A stretch of DNA of 64,000 nt from G963665185 sp049723905 (GTDB lineage: Bacteria > Desulfobacterota > Desulfovibrionia > Desulfovibrionales > Desulfovibrionaceae): NCBI RefSeq assembly GCF_049723905.1, contig NZ_JBJKFD010000001.1, positions 124,001 through 188,000 on the forward strand. The letters run 5' to 3'. The notes beneath the pieces are model-generated. The model saw only the letters and a program-made list of their open reading frames with translations. It did not search any database and was not told the DNA's origin. The position numbers were made by a program, and so were the translations under genes. Shown piece by piece: positions 52,911 through 61,657 of this stretch; the stretch's first letter is position 1, and every line of letters begins with the position of its first letter.

Positions 52911-52940
52911 AAGACAAGCCATTGTTCGCTGTAGTATAAT
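52911..52940 (+). promoter_or_regulatory. Probable sigma-70-type promoter of hsp20
   Basis: AAGACA (52911-52916) and a perfect TATAAT (52935-52940) are spaced 18 bases apart, about 60 bases before the hsp20 start. It is not a heat-shock (sigma-32) consensus. Confidence 0.45.
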
Positions 52941-53000
52941 TTGTTGAAATATATGTTGATGCGTAGTCCGCAGTCTGGAACAAATTGGAGGACGACCGAC

Positions 53001-53423
53001 ATGCCCAACTTTATAATTTGGAAAGACCGGGAGTTGAAACGTCTGCGGGATGAAATGGAAAAGACCTTTTCCTTGGTTTGCGAAGGGCTTAACTGCCCGG
53101 ATATGGACACCACCGTTCATCCCCTTAAAGGTGTACTGCATGAAACCTCGGAGTTGATCCTTTTTGAAGGCGTTCTTTCCGATTATGGTCCCGAGGATAT
53201 CAGCGTGGAAATTTCCGAGAACGAGCTGATTGTTTCGGGATGCAAACGGGAAGATCAATGCGATGTCAATTACTCTATCTCCGGTACATTTCGTTCCAGT
53301 TACACCTTGCCGGGCAAGGTCATGCCCGAGCAGAGTGAAGCTCGGTTCAAGGATGGCCATCTGCTTGTGAAGATGCCGCGCAGGCTGGAGGGCTTCTTCA
53401 AAATGCGTATTCAATTGGACTAG
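53001..53423 (+). CDS. Hsp20/alpha-crystallin-type small heat-shock protein
   Basis: 140 residues from the ATG at 53001 with GGAGG upstream. The alpha-crystallin domain shows ILFEGVLSDYGPEDISVEIS, ELIVSGCKR, SSYTLPGKV and ARFKDGHLLVKMPRR. The C-terminal IxI-like tail is short (MRIQLD). It holds unfolded proteins without ATP. It lies 45 bases upstream of a Lon-type protease in the same direction, a plausible stress pair. Confidence 0.87.
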   Translation: MPNFIIWKDRELKRLRDEMEKTFSLVCEGLNCPDMDTTVHPLKGVLHETSELILFEGVLSDYGPEDISVEISENELIVSGCKREDQCDVNYSISGTFRSSYTLPGKVMPEQSEARFKDGHLLVKMPRRLEGFFKMRIQLD

Positions 53424-53468
53424 TATTTCATTTCGAGGTTGCAACACTCGCCTTCAAGGGAGGACGCC

Positions 53469-55907
53469 ATGACAGTAGATATCTCCACTTACCAGGTTGC
53501 TCTGGAAGACCTGCGCTGGCGCTTGGACCTTTCCAAGCTTCCTTTTGAAACCACGGACGAACTCAAGCCCCTTACCGATATCATAGGTCAGGAACGAGGT
53601 GTGGATGCGTTTCGTTTCGGCATGGGCATGAACAAAACAGGTTACAACGTGTTTGTGACAGGTGCGCCCGGCTCGGGCCGCCTGACGACCGTCACCAAGC
53701 TGCTCAAGGAAATCTCCGCGCGGGAGAAGGCACCGGACGATCTCTGCTACGTCAATAATTTCAAGGATTCGGAAGCCCCCATCCTGCTGGTTTTCAAGGC
53801 CGGGCAGGGCGAGCTGTTCCGCAAGGATGTGCAGGAGTTCATCGATACCCTTAAGCGGGAAGTGCCGCAGATTTTCGAAAGCCCGGAATATGTCGCGCGA
53901 AAGGGCGAACTCATCGAGGCGCACGAGAAAAAGACCCGGGAGTTTTTCAAGTCGCTGGAAGAGAAGGTCAAGGAGTCTGGTTTTGCCCTGGTGCAGATCC
54001 AAAGCGGCGGAGGCTCGCGCCCCGAGCTTATGCCCCTTGTGGACGAGAAGCCTCTTCCCATGCTTGAGCTTGAGGATATGGTCAATAAAGGACGTTATCC
54101 CAAGGACGAGTTCGCCACTTTGCAGGAAAAATACGGCAGTCTGAAGAAAGAGATCGATCAGATATTTTTGGAAATTCGGGAGCTGCAGCGTAAGCTCAAG
54201 GAAAAAGGGCGGGACATGGACAAGGTCATGTTCCGGACCACGGCAAAGGAGCGTTTGGACCCGCTGCTGGAAAAATATCCGGGCAAGCCTGCAGACTATC
54301 TGACGGCCATGCTTGAGGATATGGCCCAGAACCTGGAGATTTTCAGCCCGCAGACGCCGCCCCAGGGGCTTCCTCCGGGATTCATGGTAGCCAAGGGCGA
54401 TCAGTTCCAGCCCTATCAGGTCAACGTTTTGGTGGACAACACGGAGCAGAAGAGTCCGCCGCTTATCATCGAGTCCTATCCCACCTATCGCAATCTGTTT
54501 GGAAGCATAGAGCGGGTTGTGGATAGGTCCGGCGTATGGCGTACGGATTTCAGCAAAATCAAAGCCGGATCGTTTCTCAAGGCCAATGGCGGCTATCTGG
54601 TTATCAACCTCATGGACGCCCTTACCGAGCCCGGCGTGTGGCCTGCACTCAAACGCGCACTCAAAACATCCAGCATGGAAATTCAGACGTTCGACCCCAT
54701 GTACTGGTTTACTTCCACCGGATTAAAGCCGGAGCCCATCAATATCGACGTCAAGGTCGTGGTTCTGTCCGACACCCGCATTTATTCCATGCTGCGCTAT
54801 TACGATGAGGACGTTCCCAAGATATTCAAGGTGCGGGCCGACTTCGACACCAGCATGGAAAAGACGGACGAGAGCGTCATCCAGTTCTCCGAGTTCATGC
54901 GCTCCACCACGCAGGAGCAGAATCTTCTGCCGCTGGACCGTTCCGGCCTTGCCGCCATGGTGGAACACGCCGTACGCATGGCCGGGCGCAGGGAAAAACT
55001 CTCCACCCGTTTCCCAGAGCTTACGGACCTGCTGTGCGAGGCGGATTTCCGGGCGCGGGAGGACAAGGCGTCCGTCATTACGGAAGAGCATGTCAAAAGG
55101 GCATTGGATGCCCGTATTTATCGTTCCAATCTGGTTGAGGAAAAAATACAGGAGATGATCGACCGGGGCAGCATATTCATCGATACCGACGGTGCTGAGC
55201 CCGGACAGATCAACGGGTTGGCCGTCTACGGGCTGGGCGATTATTCGTTCGGCAAGCCCAGTCGTATTACGGCCTCTATTTCCATGGGCAAAGAAGGCGT
55301 TATCAACATCGAACGGGAAGCCGACCTTTCGGGAAGCATACATAACAAAGGCGTGCTCATCCTTGGAGGCTTTCTGCGGCGTATGTTTGCCCAGGACAAA
55401 CCCTTGGCCATGTCCGCCTCCATTGCCTTTGAACAGTCCTACGGCGGAGTGGATGGCGACAGCGCGTCCAGCACGGAAATCTACGCTCTGCTTTCCAGCA
55501 TTGCGGATATTCCCCTTCGCCAGGATGTGGCCGTCACCGGCTCGGTGAACCAAAAGGGCCAGGTGCAGCCCATCGGCGGAGTCAATGAAAAGATCGAGGG
55601 TTTTTACAGCTGCTGCCGGCATGGCGGGCTTACCGGCAAGCAGGGAGTCATGATTCCCAAGGCCAACGTCAAGGACCTCATGCTCAAGGACGAGGTTGTG
55701 CAGGCGGTGAAGGACGGCAAGTTTCATGTCTGGGCCGTGGAGACCATTGAGCAGGGGCTGGAAATTCTTACCGGCATGGCTGCGGGGCAGCGGGGTGAAG
55801 AGAATTTGTACCCTGCCGACTCGGTGTACGGCATGGTCGATGCCAAGCTGAGAGAGCTTGCCGAGGGCCTTGTGGCATTTGGCAAGTCCGGGAAGGATGA
55901 TGAATAA
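53469..55907 (+). CDS. Lon-type ATP-dependent protease (LonB-like, AAA plus S16 domain)
   Basis: 812 residues from the ATG at 53469 with GGGAGG upstream. The ATPase P-loop is the variant VTGAPGSGRLTTV. An inserted coiled coil lies around residues 150-260. The C-terminal protease domain has the Ser in GVDGDSASSTEIYALLS and the Lys in GGVNEKIEGFYS, the Lon Ser-Lys dyad. Length and layout fit the Lon-like family common in sulfate reducers rather than classical LonA. A strong terminator follows. Confidence 0.92.
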   Translation: MTVDISTYQVALEDLRWRLDLSKLPFETTDELKPLTDIIGQERGVDAFRFGMGMNKTGYNVFVTGAPGSGRLTTVTKLLKEISAREKAPDDLCYVNNFKDSEAPILLVFKAGQGELFRKDVQEFIDTLKREVPQIFESPEYVARKGELIEAHEKKTREFFKSLEEKVKESGFALVQIQSGGGSRPELMPLVDEKPLPMLELEDMVNKGRYPKDEFATLQEKYGSLKKEIDQIFLEIRELQRKLKEKGRDMDKVMFRTTAKERLDPLLEKYPGKPADYLTAMLEDMAQNLEIFSPQTPPQGLPPGFMVAKGDQFQPYQVNVLVDNTEQKSPPLIIESYPTYRNLFGSIERVVDRSGVWRTDFSKIKAGSFLKANGGYLVINLMDALTEPGVWPALKRALKTSSMEIQTFDPMYWFTSTGLKPEPINIDVKVVVLSDTRIYSMLRYYDEDVPKIFKVRADFDTSMEKTDESVIQFSEFMRSTTQEQNLLPLDRSGLAAMVEHAVRMAGRREKLSTRFPELTDLLCEADFRAREDKASVITEEHVKRALDARIYRSNLVEEKIQEMIDRGSIFIDTDGAEPGQINGLAVYGLGDYSFGKPSRITASISMGKEGVINIEREADLSGSIHNKGVLILGGFLRRMFAQDKPLAMSASIAFEQSYGGVDGDSASSTEIYALLSSIADIPLRQDVAVTGSVNQKGQVQPIGGVNEKIEGFYSCCRHGGLTGKQGVMIPKANVKDLMLKDEVVQAVKDGKFHVWAVETIEQGLEILTGMAAGQRGEENLYPADSVYGMVDAKLRELAEGLVAFGKSGKDDE

Positions 55908-55936
55908 TCTCGCCTCATAAAAAAGAGGATGTCCCC

Positions 55937-55972
55937 AAAAAGCCCCGGCTGTTCATGGCCGGGGCTTTTTTT
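55937..55972 (+). terminator. Terminator after the Lon-type protease gene
   Basis: AAAAGCCCCGGC pairs with GCCGGGGCTTTT around an 8-base loop and is followed by Ts. It also faces the end of the converging minus-strand gene. Confidence 0.9.
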
Positions 55973-56005
55973 GCTTTTTTTGTGGGAAAGAGTTGGAATT
56001 GCCGT

Positions 56006-57067
56006 TCAAACGCCGAGCTGCTGCCGGATGTACTCCAGATCGATCTGCTCGGAGACGATCTGCGCACCTTGCTTGATTTTGACGGCATCACGGAATTTGT
56101 GTCGTGTCAGCAGGTTTTCCATCTTTTTGGCCACGGAGTAGGTATCCTCGCGCACGATGATGATGGGAATTTCCAACACTTCGGAGCGGGTCAGGATGAT
56201 GTCGTTGGGGTAGAGGTTGCCCGTAAGGATTATGCACGGACAGCCGCCCTCAAGGGCCACCAGCTGAACGTCGGAACGGTCTCCGCCGACGATGATGGCG
56301 GAATTTTTGTGCTTTTTGAAGTGGGTGAGGAAGTTTTCCACCTGCATGGTGCCGATAAGGAAGTTTTCCACCACCCGGTCCGATTTGCCGTGTGCGGAGA
56401 TGACTTTGCCGTTGAGGCGTTCTGCCAGGTCCGAAACCTTGATGGCCCCAAGCAGCGGGTCTTTGGGGATGACCCCGAGCACTTTGACCCCGGAGCGTTC
56501 CAAAAAGGGGAGCAGATGGTTGTCCAACTCGTCCCTGTAGGATTCGGGCACGTCGTTGAGCACTACGCCGATGAGGTTTTCCCCCAGGGCTTCCCGCATC
56601 ACGGCGAGATAATCGTATTTGAGTTCCCGGTCGAAGCGGTCGATGATGACGCATTTGCAGCCGAGTTCCCGTACGACGTTGACGCCGTCCACACCGCAAT
56701 ATCTCCCCGAATACATGCTTCCTGAACCGGCGATGAGCGTGACGTCGCGTTCGCTGTCCAGCTGTGTGAACGACTCTTTGATTTTTTGCATCAGATCCTG
56801 GCACTGGCCGCTGAATGCCCTGGATTTGAAATCTTTGGTGACAAGCACCGGCGTCACCAGGGTGGGGTCCTGATCCAGTCCCAGTATTTCCTGCATGAAA
56901 AAGGCGTCTTCATCGCCCATTTTGCCGTCCCGTTCGATGGGGAGCGCGCCGACGGGCTTGCAATAGCCTACATTTACATTGTTTTTTTGAAGCCAAAGCC
57001 CGATGCCAAGGGCGATCATGTTTTTTCCGGAATAACCAGCGGTGGAACCAATATAAAGCCCAGACAT
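56006..57067 (-). CDS. BioD-like plus DRTGG domain protein (phosphotransacetylase N-terminal type)
   Basis: 353 residues with GGAGGG before the ATG. The N-terminal ~200 residues are a BioD-like P-loop domain (LYIGSTAGYSGKNMIALGIG, CKPVG). The C-terminal ~120 residues are a DRTGG domain (IIVGGDRSDVQLVALEGGCP). Together they equal the regulatory half of long phosphotransacetylases, without the catalytic half. It may regulate acetate metabolism or bind a nucleotide; the role is unproven. Confidence 0.85.
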   Translation of the reverse strand: MSGLYIGSTAGYSGKNMIALGIGLWLQKNNVNVGYCKPVGALPIERDGKMGDEDAFFMQEILGLDQDPTLVTPVLVTKDFKSRAFSGQCQDLMQKIKESFTQLDSERDVTLIAGSGSMYSGRYCGVDGVNVVRELGCKCVIIDRFDRELKYDYLAVMREALGENLIGVVLNDVPESYRDELDNHLLPFLERSGVKVLGVIPKDPLLGAIKVSDLAERLNGKVISAHGKSDRVVENFLIGTMQVENFLTHFKKHKNSAIIVGGDRSDVQLVALEGGCPCIILTGNLYPNDIILTRSEVLEIPIIIVREDTYSVAKKMENLLTRHKFRDAVKIKQGAQIVSEQIDLEYIRQQLGV

Positions 57068-57143
57068 CGCATCCCTCCAGATAATATATTGTGTTCCGTG
57101 ATATATTGGTTGCGGATTTTTTTCAATCAGCTGTTGCGTACGG

Positions 57144-57581
57144 CTACGTCCGTTTTTTCAAGTTTTCCGGCATGTGGAGGACATACTCCCGTATGGCGTC
57201 ACGCACGGTCTTGTAGTGTTCCAGAGCCTCCTCTTCCGTGGCAGCATCCTTTGCCAGCTGCGGTGGATCGTCAAATCCGGCATGAATGCGCACGGCCTGT
57301 CCCGGAAAATAGGGGCAGTGCTCATTGGCATGGCCGCACAGGGTGACGATGAAATCGAACTCGCGGGTGGGGAGCTCGTCCACGGTCTTAGAGTGTTGCT
57401 GGGAAATATCCACTCCGGCCTCGGCCATGGCGCGGATGGCCAGGGGATTCATCCCGTGACGTTCCACTCCGGCACTGTAGGCTTCGAGGACATCGGATTT
57501 CAAGGCCTTGGCAAATCCTTCGGCCATTTGGCTTCGGCAGGAATTGCCGGTGCAGAGAAAAAGTATTTTTATACGAGACAT
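57144..57581 (-). CDS. arsC: Arsenate reductase of the low-molecular-weight phosphatase type
   Basis: 145 residues with AAGGAA before the ATG. The active loop is FLCTGNSCRSQMAEG. The second Cys pair, in VTLCGHANEHCPYFP, is that of thioredoxin-coupled ArsC, which reduces arsenate to arsenite. No arsenite exporter or ArsR lies nearby. A tyrosine phosphatase is less likely because of the extra Cys pair. Confidence 0.92.
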   Translation of the reverse strand: MSRIKILFLCTGNSCRSQMAEGFAKALKSDVLEAYSAGVERHGMNPLAIRAMAEAGVDISQQHSKTVDELPTREFDFIVTLCGHANEHCPYFPGQAVRIHAGFDDPPQLAKDAATEEEALEHYKTVRDAIREYVLHMPENLKKRT

Positions 57582-57732
57582 GAAGGTTCCTTAAGGTTGT
57601 CGAGTTGAAGGCAGTATGCCATAGCCTGCCGTGACTGTACAAAACATCATTCTGACAATACGTTTTATGCACAAAGAAAGCATGGCGTTTTCCATGGAGT
57701 TTTCACGACAAATAAACGGTGGATGATCTGAT

Positions 57733-58575
57733 ATGGGAAAACAACCTGAACATAAAAGCGTGTGTTTCTGGCGAGATCCTGCATTGCCCGGCCTGGAAGT
57801 CCGGTTTTCCAGCTACCGGCGAAATGCTTTTCGCAGGCACATGCACAGCGCCCAATCCATTGGGATTATTCTGGAAGGAGAGACGGTCTTCGATCTTGAA
57901 GGGACGCCTTACAGGGCGGGTGCGGGGGATATGGTCTTCATCCCTGCGGAAATGGTACACGCTTGCAACCCGCAATCCACCACGGCGCTGACGTACATCA
58001 TGTTTTATGTGGATTTGTCCCTGCTGGGGGATGTTGCGCGTGAAGTGTGGGGAGATGATGTGGAATTGCCGAATCTTGAACCGCCGGTCGTGACGGACGA
58101 TGAATTGTTCGCCCAGTGGCGGAACCTGCATGCAGCCATAGCCCATGGGGCCGAGCTGCTGGAGCGGCAGTCGCTGATGATCCAGGCTTTGGGCAGCAGT
58201 ATAAAGCGTTTTGGGCGGACTGACGGGGAGAGTGCCCCGGAAAGGCCGAAAGCATCGTTGGAAGTGGTGGCTTCGACCAAAAGTTTTTTGCAAGAGAACA
58301 TGTGCGGCAAGGTCAACCTTGAGGAACTCGCCCGGGTGGCTGGCTTGAGCAGGTATCATTTTTTGCGGGTATTTCAAGAGCAGACCGGCCTTCCTCCCCA
58401 TACGTATCAGAACCAGCTGCGCGTCAACCGGGCAAAGGAAATGTTGGCGGAGAGCATGCCCATAGCGCAGGTCGCCGCGGAACTCGGTTTTACGGATCAA
58501 AGCCATTTTTCCCGTGTCTTCAAGCAGTTTACCGCTGCCACTCCACGCCAGTATCAGGAGTCTCCATCGACCTAA
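57733..58575 (+). CDS. AraC-family regulator with cupin sensor domain
   Basis: 280 residues. The N-terminal ~95 residues form a cupin (RHMHSAQSIGIILEGETVFD, GDMVFIPAEMVHACNP). The C-terminal ~100 residues have two helix-turn-helix motifs (VNLEELARVAGLSRYHFLRV and IAQVAAELGFTDQSHFSRVF). It lies directly upstream of the proline dehydrogenase and DUF2000 genes. That suggests it may control them, but the ligand is unknown. Confidence 0.92.
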   Translation: MGKQPEHKSVCFWRDPALPGLEVRFSSYRRNAFRRHMHSAQSIGIILEGETVFDLEGTPYRAGAGDMVFIPAEMVHACNPQSTTALTYIMFYVDLSLLGDVAREVWGDDVELPNLEPPVVTDDELFAQWRNLHAAIAHGAELLERQSLMIQALGSSIKRFGRTDGESAPERPKASLEVVASTKSFLQENMCGKVNLEELARVAGLSRYHFLRVFQEQTGLPPHTYQNQLRVNRAKEMLAESMPIAQVAAELGFTDQSHFSRVFKQFTAATPRQYQESPST

Positions 58576-58637
58576 GTCTGCAGACCGTTTCAGGACTTTT
58601 TCAGCAATTTCATACCATACTCTCTCCGCCTTGGGCG

Positions 58638-58669
58638 GTATACGCCCACTTTAAATAGTGGAGGTATAC
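58638..58669 (+). promoter_or_regulatory. Hairpin covering the proline dehydrogenase ribosome site
   Basis: GTATAC (58638-58643) pairs with GTATAC (58664-58669), and inside it CCACT pairs with AGTGG around TTAAAT. The stem includes the GGAGG of the GTG start at 58673. GGTATACGCC also occurs twice as a direct repeat (58637-58646, 58663-58672), so it could also be a protein-binding site. Confidence 0.5.
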
Positions 58670-58672
58670 GCC

Positions 58673-59629
58673 GTGTGGCAGAAGACAATGATCGCGCTTG
58701 CCCGGAGTGCGAGGCTGACGGAATGGGCGGAAAAAGCCGCGTGCATGCGTTTTTTCGCGCGAAGGTTTGTGGGAGGCGGAGACTTGGAATCCGGCCTGGA
58801 AAGTGTGCGGAACCTGCATTGCAAGGGAATACGCTCTTCGCTCTTTTTTTTGGGAGAATATGTGGACGATGCCCAAATCGTTGCACAGGGCCTTCGGGAA
58901 ATTGAAAACGCAATCCGGGGGCTTGGTGCTCTCGGTCTGGACGTGCATGTCTCCGTGGACCCTACCCAGGTGGGTGCCATGCAGAATTGGGACGTCTGCC
59001 AGAAAAATGTGGTCGACCTTGCCGGTGTTACGGCTTCCCAGGAAGGAAACGGCGTGAATGTTGTTATGATCGATATGGAGGACTCCTCGGTTACGACACG
59101 CACGCTGGATATGTTTTATTCCCTCCATGACCGAGGGCTACCCGTGGCAGTGACGGCGCAATCGTCGCTGCATCGTTCGCCGCAGGATCTGGCCCGCCTT
59201 GTTCAATGCGGGGCAATGGTTCGTCTGGTTAAAGGCGCATTTGCGGAATCCAAGGATATAGCGGTTACTGGCCGTGCTGCCCGAGATGCATCCTACAGGC
59301 AAGGAATCGACCAGTTGTTTTCCAAGCAGGCCCACAGCAACGGAGTACGGCCGGTACTTGGTACCCACGACCACGCAATGGTGGGGTATGCCGTGGAACA
59401 GGCCGAAGCAAACGGCTGGACCATGGACGAATGGGAAGTGGAAATGCTGTACGGTGTGCGCCCGGATTATCAACGCCAGCTTGTTCGCAAAGGTGTTTCC
59501 TTGCGGCTCTATGTTCCGTTCGGTCGCAGCTGGTGGCCGTATTCCATTCGCAGAATCGGGGAAAATCCCTGGAACGCCGTGTTTGCGGTCCGTTCCGTGG
59601 TTGGTAATATATTTTCCGGAAAGAATTGA
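58673..59629 (+). CDS. Proline dehydrogenase (stand-alone)
   Basis: 318 residues from the GTG at 58673 with TGGAGGT eight bases upstream. A further GTG at 58658 and ATG at 58688 are alternatives. The FAD barrel contains SLFFLGEYVDD, VVMIDMEDSSVT, VAVTAQSSLHR, VRLVKGAFAE, GTHDHAMV and VEMLYGVRPDYQRQLV; the family C-terminal VRLYVPFG-like LRLYVPFGRSWWPYSIRRI is present. It oxidises proline to pyrroline-5-carboxylate. No P5C dehydrogenase gene is nearby. Confidence 0.92.
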   Translation: MWQKTMIALARSARLTEWAEKAACMRFFARRFVGGGDLESGLESVRNLHCKGIRSSLFFLGEYVDDAQIVAQGLREIENAIRGLGALGLDVHVSVDPTQVGAMQNWDVCQKNVVDLAGVTASQEGNGVNVVMIDMEDSSVTTRTLDMFYSLHDRGLPVAVTAQSSLHRSPQDLARLVQCGAMVRLVKGAFAESKDIAVTGRAARDASYRQGIDQLFSKQAHSNGVRPVLGTHDHAMVGYAVEQAEANGWTMDEWEVEMLYGVRPDYQRQLVRKGVSLRLYVPFGRSWWPYSIRRIGENPWNAVFAVRSVVGNIFSGKN

Positions 59630-59640
59630 GGATATGTTTT

Positions 59641-60054
59641 ATGAATATTGACGAGATGAAATATGTGATCCTGGTGGACGGTTCCCTTCCCAAGGGCGTG
59701 GCTGCAAATACGGCGGCGGTTCTGTCCGCTACTGTGGGGAGCTGCGTGCCGGAACTTATCGGACACACGGTGGAAGACGGTGCCGGGGCGCAACATCAGG
59801 GCATCACCATGCTGCCTATTGCCGTACTGCAATGCAATCAGTCGCGCATGCAGGAGGTCCGCCTCAGTGGAGAGCAAAAAGGCATGCTCGTGGTTGGATT
59901 TACCCGGACAGCCCAGCACGCCCATGACTATGAGCACTACGAAAGATGTATGTCCGGAGCCGAACCCGATGAATTGGAATATCTGGGAGTGGCAGTGTTT
60001 GGAGAACGGAAGGCCGTGACCGGACTCACCGGCGATATGGGGCTGTTGCGCTGA
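59641..60054 (+). CDS. DUF2000-family protein
   Basis: 137 residues from the ATG at 59641. The N-terminal VILVDGSLPKGVAANTAAVL and the later QGITMLPIAVLQC are typical of DUF2000, a small fold related to peptidyl-tRNA hydrolase 2. No function is established for the family. It lies eleven bases after the proline dehydrogenase gene and should be co-transcribed with it. Confidence 0.8.
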   Translation: MNIDEMKYVILVDGSLPKGVAANTAAVLSATVGSCVPELIGHTVEDGAGAQHQGITMLPIAVLQCNQSRMQEVRLSGEQKGMLVVGFTRTAQHAHDYEHYERCMSGAEPDELEYLGVAVFGERKAVTGLTGDMGLLR

Positions 60055-60133
60055 GCAGCGGCAGTGCCCTGATGTCGTGCTGTCTGCTGGTGACCTGTCG
60101 TGGCCTCCAGAAAAGTGCGGTACGATCTTTTCC

Positions 60134-60205
60134 CCAGCCAGGGCTCCTAGCTCTGGGCCCTGCCTGGGCCCCTGGCTGGCCCCCTGCCTGGGCCCCTGGC
60201 TGGAC
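60134..60205. repeat. GC-rich imperfect tandem repeat with inverted copies
   Basis: GCCTGGGCCCCTGGCTGG occurs twice with CCCCCT between, preceded by CCCAGCCAGGG, its partial inverse. The stretch lies between the DUF2000 gene and the PAS kinase gene. It may fold tightly and end transcription of both, though no U-tract is visible. Confidence 0.65.
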
Positions 60206-60265
60206 AAGTAGGGAATGGCACCCTGTAAGGCTGGGCAATCTGGGGACGGCTGAAAAACTGTTGGC

Positions 60266-61354
60266 CTATTTGGTCAGGGGCAGGCGGATGCTGACTTCGG
60301 TACCGCGGTCGCTGCCCCGTTGGATGTGCAGGGTTCCCTGGTGTTCCTTGATGATGCGTTCGGCATTGCTCAGCCCCATTCCCACTCCCACAGCCTTGGT
60401 GGTGAAGAAAGGGTCGCGAACATACGGGAGTATTTCCGGGGCGATTCCCTTGCCGTTGTCCAGTACTTTGAGATTGTAATGGTCGTCATTTCGACGGCCT
60501 TCCAAGTGGATGCGTCCGTCTCCGTTGCTGATGGATTCCAGGGAATTGGTGAAAATTTCCTGGAGTGCCCGCTTCAGAAGTTCCCTATCGGCCCAAACGC
60601 TTGCCTCTTCCACATCTTTTTCCCATTGCATGGGACGGTTCTGTTCCCGCAGCTGAATGTCGGTCTCTTCGCATGCGCAGCGGACAACCTCCCCGATGCG
60701 TATTTCCTGCATGTCTGTCGAATGGAGACCGGTGTAGCCCGTGACCGCGGTGACTATCTCTTCCAGGCGTTTGGAGGCCTCCAGAATGCCATGCAGCATT
60801 TCGTTGTCCGGCGAGTCAGGATCGGACCGGCGAAGCAGAAGATTGGCAAATCCGCCGATGGTCATCATCGGATTGCGGAGTTGATGGGCAATGGCCGTGG
60901 AGAGGTTGTTCAGGCTTTCGAGACGTTGTCGCTGGATGATATTGCGTTCTTCAAGAATAGCTTTTTCGCGCTGGTGCATCTGGTAGATGTGGGTAACGTC
61001 GTGCAACAGAATCATGATGCCGAAACGTTTGCGATGCTCAGTAAGAGGCGAAGAGGAGATGTTGAGGTAGAGCAGAGTGCCGTCGGTGCGTTCGAATCTG
61101 GCTTGCAGCGTCAAATTGCAGCAGTCCACCTCCACGGCCCGCCGCATAAATTGGGAAAATTCTTCTTTGTTTTCAATTCCCTGAAACAGCTCTTCCCACG
61201 TACGGCTTACACATTCTTTTTGTGCGATCCCTAAGATCTGTGCAGCCTGCATGTTGGCAACATAGGCTTCGCCGCGTGTGTTGACGATCAGGATTCCGTT
61301 GGTGAAGCTTTCCACCAAATCCTGAAAGTATGTGGAGTTAATCCAGGGCAACAT
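60266..61354 (-). CDS. PAS-domain sensor histidine kinase
   Basis: 362 residues with GGGAG before the ATG. One PAS domain fills about residues 8-130. HisKA has the phospho-His in LSTAIAHQLRNPMMTIGGFA. The ATPase domain shows LQEIFTNSLESI, DNGKGI and GVGMGLSNAERI. No membrane helix is present, so it should sense a cytoplasmic signal. The partner regulator is not adjacent. Confidence 0.93.
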   Translation of the reverse strand: MLPWINSTYFQDLVESFTNGILIVNTRGEAYVANMQAAQILGIAQKECVSRTWEELFQGIENKEEFSQFMRRAVEVDCCNLTLQARFERTDGTLLYLNISSSPLTEHRKRFGIMILLHDVTHIYQMHQREKAILEERNIIQRQRLESLNNLSTAIAHQLRNPMMTIGGFANLLLRRSDPDSPDNEMLHGILEASKRLEEIVTAVTGYTGLHSTDMQEIRIGEVVRCACEETDIQLREQNRPMQWEKDVEEASVWADRELLKRALQEIFTNSLESISNGDGRIHLEGRRNDDHYNLKVLDNGKGIAPEILPYVRDPFFTTKAVGVGMGLSNAERIIKEHQGTLHIQRGSDRGTEVSIRLPLTK

Positions 61355-61657
61355 GAAGGAACTCCCCTAATGGTAGCCGGGGTAGGGTGATTTGAGCCCA
61401 GACCCCGCTGCCCGACGCTTTTTTGAGAAAAAAGCGTAGAAGCTGTAAAGCCGGGGTGTAGAAAATCTGGACGTGTTTGGCAAGTCGTATCAGGGCGTAA
61501 AATCAACAAGATTTTCTTTTACAGAGGAAGGTTATGAACACTTTTATGAAGCAATGTTGCGGGTATCCGTGGCATGCGAGCCTATAGCATATCAGTTATT
61601 CGCAGAGAAAAATAAATTGCATGTTTTTCTTTTGTAACCGCACTGCACCGGACCTGT
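61355..61657. other. Gap of 303 bases with a perfect hairpin
   Basis: ACGCTTTTTT pairs perfectly with AAAAAAGCGT around GAG (61415-61437). It could be a terminator remnant or a regulator site upstream of the PAS kinase gene. No gene was seen. Confidence 0.5.
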
